From Candidatus Poseidoniales archaeon (GTDB lineage Archaea; Thermoplasmatota; Poseidoniia; Poseidoniales; Poseidoniaceae): 38,483 bases of DNA. The stretch covers positions 1 through 38,483 of the forward strand of contig QQRY01000002.1 in assembly GCA_003602575.1 (NCBI GenBank), given 5' to 3'. Of the stretch, positions 36,201-38,483 are shown one piece after another (within the stretch, counting starts at the first letter, position 1; every line of letters starts with the position of its first letter). The position numbers were made by a program, and so were the translations under genes. The notes beneath the pieces were generated by a model. The model was given only the letters and a program-made list of their open reading frames with translations. It was not told the DNA's origin and made no database searches.

Positions 36201-38161
36201 CAATTTCCATCATCAGGATCGTATAAATCTGAAAGCCCGTCGTTATCGTCGTCCCAATCTATACTATTCTCGAGTCCATCCCCATCGACATCTGAATCTA
36301 TATTATTTGGTCCATCGTCACGATATAAAGCACCGTTGATTGCGTGCAAGTCTGCATCGTTATCGAAATCACAATCCCAATCAATATCTAGAATATCGAT
36401 GATTCCATCATTATCATCATCAATATCATCCCAGTTTAGAATTCCGTCTCCGTCCCAATCATTAAACTGGGAGAATGATGCTCTTCTTGTTATACATCTA
36501 GGGTCGGGGTTAGCTGGAATTGGATTTGCTGCTGTGGGACAATTCCAGGAGGCTACATCTGTAGATGTATCCAGCGGGAAAGAATCGTTTTCGTTTTGGA
36601 TTTGGTCATTATCCAAGTCGTATTCGAAGTTAGATTGGTCACCGCTAACTGCAATATCTCCTAGGTTATCAGGAGAGGTTGTACCGCCCATGTCGGGATC
36701 AAGCCAATCATATATCGCGTTATAGTTCAAATCGAATGGCCTCAATCGGTCATCGTCTAAGTCAGAATCATAATCTATCTCACAATCCAAGCCTGCAATA
36801 CCATCTGTGTCTCCACCAGGAGTTTGGTATAAACCTGAATTGTTTTCCCTAGTATAATCATTTAATCCATCCCCATTGTTATCAACAATTACACATACAT
36901 CCGGAATTCCGTCATTGTCATCATCAGGGTCCGACATATCTAGAATCGAATCATTGTCATCATCTGTATCGGCACTGTCTGGTGTTCCATCATTATCATT
37001 ATCAGGATCTAGGAAATTAGGGATTCCGTCTCCGTCTAAGTCACCATCGATAATTTGAGTGAAAGATGGAGTTCCTTGTGCTGTAATTGTCGCATCTTCG
37101 AATAACGGATAGAAACCTGAGGCAGTTGCAGTTGCTGCATTGACTCTATTTGCCTCCCAAACCACATAGTCTACACCGCCTGAATAGATCAAGTATTCAT
37201 TCGGTTGCCAAACTCTTGGGGCATCATAAAATTCGGCATTTGCTTGCATACTTCCTGTAAGTGTTGCATCGTAAGGGTGCTCGTCTTCAACATCCGGTAC
37301 ACCATCGCCATCGTCATCATTATCAAAATAATCTCTAACCCCGTCACCATCAAGATCACAAGGCCATGAAAATTGGTCTATACGTCCATCGTTGTCATCG
37401 TCTTCATCATACCTATCTGCCCCAGAACCATCGCTGTCTTCGTCGGTAACGCCGTCATTATCATGGTCCATTGGGTTTTGGTCAGCTAAGTATCCTGCGC
37501 CAATTGGAGTGTTAGTCCATGGATGAATAATTGAAGAATCAAGATATCTGTCTGTGCTAACATTTAGTGGATCAAGCCCAAGTGCTTCAAGTGCTGCTAT
37601 GTCTAAAGGCCCTTCTAGAATACCATCATTATCGTCATCCCAGTCGTCAACATCTGGAACTCCGTCATTATCGTGGTCTAGAGGGTCGGTCCCGTAGCAC
37701 CCATCAAATCTTTCTAACAAATCGTAAATCCCATCATTGTCATCATCTAAGTCGTTCAAATCATTTATGCCATCGTTGTCGTGGTCTTCTTTATTTGATT
37801 CTTCAAGGAATATCGAATAAGTTTCAGAAAGTGCGGCAATCGCTGAAAGGTCGTTGATTATTCCAGAGGACACCCCGGAATCTGTCCACATTATATCGTG
37901 AATTGCTGGATGCGGCTGAGGCGGTAAGTGATCGTTAATGTTCACTAGATTGCCCTGTCCCGAGGGTTGTTGGCCAAGTTCAACTGTGCCCTTGTCTAGT
38001 AGTTCTCCCGAAGCAAAGGTGAACTGAGTTGAGTCTTCCTCGCCTCCAAAATCCTGAACTAGAGTCAGAGTAGTGCTTGACAACATCAAGAATACTAGAA
38101 TCAAGGATAGAGTTAGTTTTTGGCGACTTCGTATTTTTTCTTCATTTGTAATTGAAAGCAT
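30236..38161 (-). CDS. Giant cell-surface protein: TSP3-like repeats, Ig-like modules, TM helix, DUF4129-like cytoplasmic domain
   Basis: A 2641-aa protein. A signal peptide occupies about residues 15-36. From about 115 to 1225 it is built of Asp-rich units such as DDDNDGIPD and DHDNDGVPD, typical of calcium-binding TSP3-like repeats, interrupted by loops with Trp and Cys. From about 1225 to 2450 come several Ig-like/invasin-like beta modules, many ending in YPGS or containing TDxxGFFxxxF. A membrane helix follows (about 2457-2477). The cytoplasmic end (about 2480-2641, with YKNLVRHFRKYGFMKKVYETTREF and ARYSDHTIDASHRDRALQTLDVI) resembles DUF4129. The ATG at 38161 has AGGTG five bases upstream. 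Probably an S-layer-like or adhesive protein with an inside domain that could signal or anchor. Confidence 0.87.
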   Translation of the reverse strand: MLSITNEEKIRSRQKLTLSLILVFLMLSSTTLTLVQDFGGEEDSTQFTFASGELLDKGTVELGQQPSGQGNLVNINDHLPPQPHPAIHDIMWTDSGVSSGIINDLSAIAALSETYSIFLEESNKEDHDNDGINDLNDLDDDNDGIYDLLERFDGCYGTDPLDHDNDGVPDVDDWDDDNDGILEGPLDIAALEALGLDPLNVSTDRYLDSSIIHPWTNTPIGAGYLADQNPMDHDNDGVTDEDSDGSGADRYDEDDDNDGRIDQFSWPCDLDGDGVRDYFDNDDDGDGVPDVEDEHPYDATLTGSMQANAEFYDAPRVWQPNEYLIYSGGVDYVVWEANRVNAATATASGFYPLFEDATITAQGTPSFTQIIDGDLDGDGIPNFLDPDNDNDGTPDSADTDDDNDSILDMSDPDDDNDGIPDVCVIVDNNGDGLNDYTRENNSGLYQTPGGDTDGIAGLDCEIDYDSDLDDDRLRPFDLNYNAIYDWLDPDMGGTTSPDNLGDIAVSGDQSNFEYDLDNDQIQNENDSFPLDTSTDVASWNCPTAANPIPANPDPRCITRRASFSQFNDWDGDGILNWDDIDDDNDGIIDILDIDWDCDFDNDADLHAINGALYRDDGPNNIDSDVDGDGLENSIDWDDDNDGLSDLYDPDDGNCGVVDFDQNDGFYTPYYPVTDGGSLDGSADGQGYSDNSSDYWKMVFQHNPFGNMMLNYNGYDGSTQPATPGVVPEFYWFLLSRWSSRNGGNEWDIDTDGDSLINGLDIDQDGDGLPDWWDQDEGNDGIMDIDDPKLGGTFNLSTCGWTAGNFKTGYSCGYVYAFAYQMPLNGVNAQLGLPFSTRPDAGFDQGATGGGPSNNWSCTPGAQGGCWHYDYGNDGTVDSGITFTQMQNNRDAFDVWMGLTLTLPGWNWNSDNGAEQDFPDELGADTIQNDVDPDVDGDGFNNTIDIDDDADGVYDWYDIDDDNDGLWDYFEVDSNDDLDDDASINLPQGSSFFTGTNCEDNDDDGNDADADDDGFFQAVWDRGEMTQGYQNPKFYDVDNDNDGVPDGEDWDDDNNGIDDWSQELLPGCFLGEEGSTWDHDNDNITDWNDDDWDADGLTNDYEINNTGLTSAFDHDNDGLRDDIDKDDDQDGMEDIDEILVWPIRFNRNSTNPWDHDDFGDGEALANPSDNSVGPDAIDTDDDNDTLEDTDFDHLEENEISFPCYNGAPSSDWDFDNDCVLDEDDKAPTFITLDAPSTLWIDAQTPQRFTGHVDWVNPITLAYEPAPNIPIQINIEWANNGTTAIESIYVPTNNFGNFSYNQYIYPEMLTVGDSTTYKVYAEVTELFAFNGNRSQEYLVGAEANLTANIAPMGAFKSSEQPFKIDFWAHYTADTQRGDYTKLINYVPITFTVRGGPFGNISTPTNFTGLDGNGYRTDNRGFASVTFVQDIGINGTWKQIRRNASLDNGVGQLPGGYEEIIWDDLNKKHVIVTDANTGEPITGNFTSLYSNTTLPAGDYQVIGSVRPEIASEWPFPYMHGDDTEPENVRVMHRMNIYGSMIVPGTNPVYYWDSTINNNNGFFGNWATLFHSQALTNAGLDFNTVSATKPYPTNWDGNPASLSGEAAKLRPFISTGGDDWLITIVNGGETNLPPCGKVDPFDSESETRCEIVPEMNTGETLRMIGTVTNRTNDPWDADPIALQVDIDGNRQFIGAGETQFTAPPKKACSTCDAVYDYNFTWVPTEFPAKNYGMRVDFTSSSYYFTGNTSTLSPTGAYINVSVIGTTKFEMTSIPRLYRNTTNLVQAKLLDNANQAVPNAPVNYTWSFDGRTGINYTDDRGFFEIPFEINGSDALGNFTLQFEYPGSSNLKGSSASQSIWVISRTNITVTTTSDNIRQSGDNWDFTALITDDAASGTTPTNLNGANSPNGGLVDVIFEGTDFNGVAYRQVVATIEPSAGFLTLPSQQPDNSHLCYYDGNDDGFADRDTDKNGLSREESIGCLKANISPLNPSLLRNDPAGFLPDGFGPVNVILRFEENLPNEGCALLDPNINIRTLGGSWDPCTSIPNSEQYRVLMTNNANGFSLIGRTNLIVDDQIVYTSEVNPTTGQVEEKDMEVTGQLQDELGTNLSNRKVRVQYEMVNGDSGVQGCQEGYTDINGYFSIDCELSGVIAGKARVTVTYSAWDNENNDRYRYSNKTLQTEFEVFSNSTIAITEVGPFKSTEDKYIAPNGTEYYRLFLKESFHIDARLTQTNGQWVGGKCLNIYLDPESNIRPIATIRTSNVDGSIEWFSGDPLQNPTLKGVETTGGKTEGYRTLRVAFEPDANVPGGCDKDASSALNGSFTDVNILVRSRVDLQVKQTWSYIGDNGLFEGDIVFGEVALLRDRLDLAVENEEVIFLRQYFDNGSWVTDGENKSKTNEQGVASFEWAFDGRSCGGKECDGRWRIIAYYPGSTFFAPSDDDITHEIQWAEPVAVSSSAGFFTPGNTMALVILLMALVIGGALYYQRAQARRQVQALRGILTDTMLQLEASNEFIAAIFDCYKNLVRHFRKYGFMKKVYETTREFEAAVRAAFNMVPSEQLAGFLTIFEEARYSDHTIDASHRDRALQTLDVIVRTLTMSLGEGVIVKRFEDVNLYDNQVKAGEFVAADGTVRQAGIVEGEGTDFKI
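34490..37820 (-). repeat. Low-complexity Asp-coding repeat tract (TSP3-like region)
   Basis: The coding strand is packed with GAT/GAC codons in degenerate units of about 8-13 codons centred on D-x-D-x-D-G. On the plus strand this appears as repeated atcatcgtc/tcatcatc runs. The units are not DNA-identical, so they are old protein repeats, not a recent expansion. They would bind many calcium ions outside the cell. Confidence 0.85.
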
Positions 38162-38190
38162 TTTAGCACCTGTCCGTCAACCAGCGACCG

Positions 38191-38206
38191 AAATACACTA
38201 TATCAA
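38191..38206 (-). promoter_or_regulatory. TATA-like element upstream of the 2641-aa gene
   Basis: The minus strand reads TTGATATAGTGTATTT, about 40 bases before the start codon, giving a short leader that contains the AGGTG ribosome binding site. Inferred from position and composition. Confidence 0.45.
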
Positions 38207-38269
38207 CGCGAAGGGTCTAATGGGAATTAAGGTATCAACCAAGACGATAAGTATCAATCCCGTAAGTAA

Positions 38270-38322
38270 TTAAAAATTAAGAAAAAAAGGGGTCCCCTGG
38301 AGGGCTAACCCCCCAGAGGACC
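38270..38322 (-). terminator. Hairpin plus U-tract terminator
   Basis: Bases 38291-38322 fold into a long hairpin: GGTCC with GGACC, CTGG with CCAG, and GGG with CCC around loop CTAA, with two single mismatches. On the minus strand it is followed by a T7 run (38282-38288) and a further T-rich stretch, which ends the transcript of the gene at 38367-38483 and separates it from the 2641-aa gene. Confidence 0.75.
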
Positions 38323-38326
38323 ATTA

Positions 38327-38346
38327 ACCAATACCTCAGTATTGGT
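38327..38346. repeat. Perfect inverted repeat (8-bp stem, 4-base loop)
   Basis: The sequence ACCAATAC-CTCA-GTATTGGT forms a perfect hairpin four bases from the larger terminator hairpin and 20 bases from the stop codon at 38367. It may be part of the same termination or RNA-processing signal, or a separate site. Confidence 0.65.
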
Positions 38347-38366
38347 GAAACGTGGCTATATCTTCT

Positions 38367-38483
38367 TCACTGTTCCAAAGAGTCGATGATTCCGTCATTA
38401 TCGTCATCATCGTCTTCGTTGTCGTCCAAAGCATCATTGTCGTGGTCAAATTGACCCGTCAAATCATTACCGTCGTTGTTTTC
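38367..38483 (-). CDS. C-terminal end of an Asp-rich repeat protein (5'-partial)
   Basis: The last 38 codons of a minus-strand gene whose start lies beyond the window. It reads ENNDGNDLTGQFDHDNDALD, then an acidic stretch, NDGIIDSLEQ and a TGA stop. The D-x-D-N-D-G pattern matches the TSP3-like repeats of the 2641-aa neighbour, so it is probably a related surface protein. Unlike its neighbour it ends in the repeat itself, with no membrane helix visible. Followed by the hairpin terminator. Confidence 0.72.
   Translation of the reverse strand, partial: ENNDGNDLTGQFDHDNDALDDNEDDDDDNDGIIDSLEQ

Noticed and set aside
34490-37820. Repeated atcatcgtc-type tract as a CRISPR or satellite array
   Set aside because: The units are degenerate, lack spacers, and match in-frame Asp-rich codons of the 2641-aa gene; this is protein repeat, not an array.

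Overview
The window looks like a chromosomal segment from an AT-rich marine euryarchaeon, most likely Marine Group II (Candidatus Poseidoniales) or a close relative. Reasons: an archaeal uL18e-uL13-uS9-RpoN gene string, archaeal Trm1, a split-type GMP synthase amidotransferase subunit, two PAC2-family genes, TATA-like boxes and GGAGG/GGTGA-type ribosome binding sites, plus a bacterial-type NAD+-dependent DNA ligase and very large calcium-repeat/PKD/beta-helix surface proteins. The lineage is inferred from gene content, not from a tree.

Layout. 1-7.6 kb: the end of a Pro-rich/acidic protein with a class II aldolase-like domain, a DUF523-DUF1722 protein, a minus-strand run (membrane protein, GuaA amidotransferase subunit, SDR, Rieske protein), then trm1, a PAC2 protein, a winged-helix-like protein and a pentapeptide-repeat protein. 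7.6-12.9 kb: small membrane and hypothetical genes, a hotdog thioesterase, tRNA-Arg(GCG), a HAD-IB phosphatase, and a PKD lipoprotein. 12.9-15.8 kb: a DEDDh exonuclease and a Cas4/RecB-like Fe-S nuclease placed tail to tail, then a second PAC2 protein with a C-terminal HbYX-type ending. 15.8-20.0 kb: a tightly coupled three-gene minus-strand operon encoding two secreted, membrane-anchored proteins with non-canonical Cys/His heme-like motifs (CxCH and CxxxCH) and a multi-pass membrane protein with conserved-looking histidines. 20.0-27.9 kb: a 1566-aa beta-helix surface protein followed by a membrane protein, a DUF296 protein and ligA. 28.0-29.7 kb: tRNA-Pro(GGG) and the ribosomal protein/RpoN operon. 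29.7-38.5 kb: a 2641-aa surface protein with a long Asp-rich TSP3-like region, Ig-like modules, one membrane helix and a cytoplasmic DUF4129-like domain, with a small helical protein downstream. Upstream of it lie a hairpin terminator and the end of another Asp-rich repeat protein.

Genes are very tightly packed. There are stop/start overlaps, several convergent pairs with overlapping or abutting stops, and no gene-free stretch above about 210 bases. About half the window encodes proteins that would act outside the cell membrane. The best candidates for undescribed biology are the heme-motif operon (15.8-20.0 kb), the 2641-aa protein with a cytoplasmic domain, and the exonuclease/Fe-S nuclease pair. 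No CRISPR array, insertion sequence, integrase or origin was seen.
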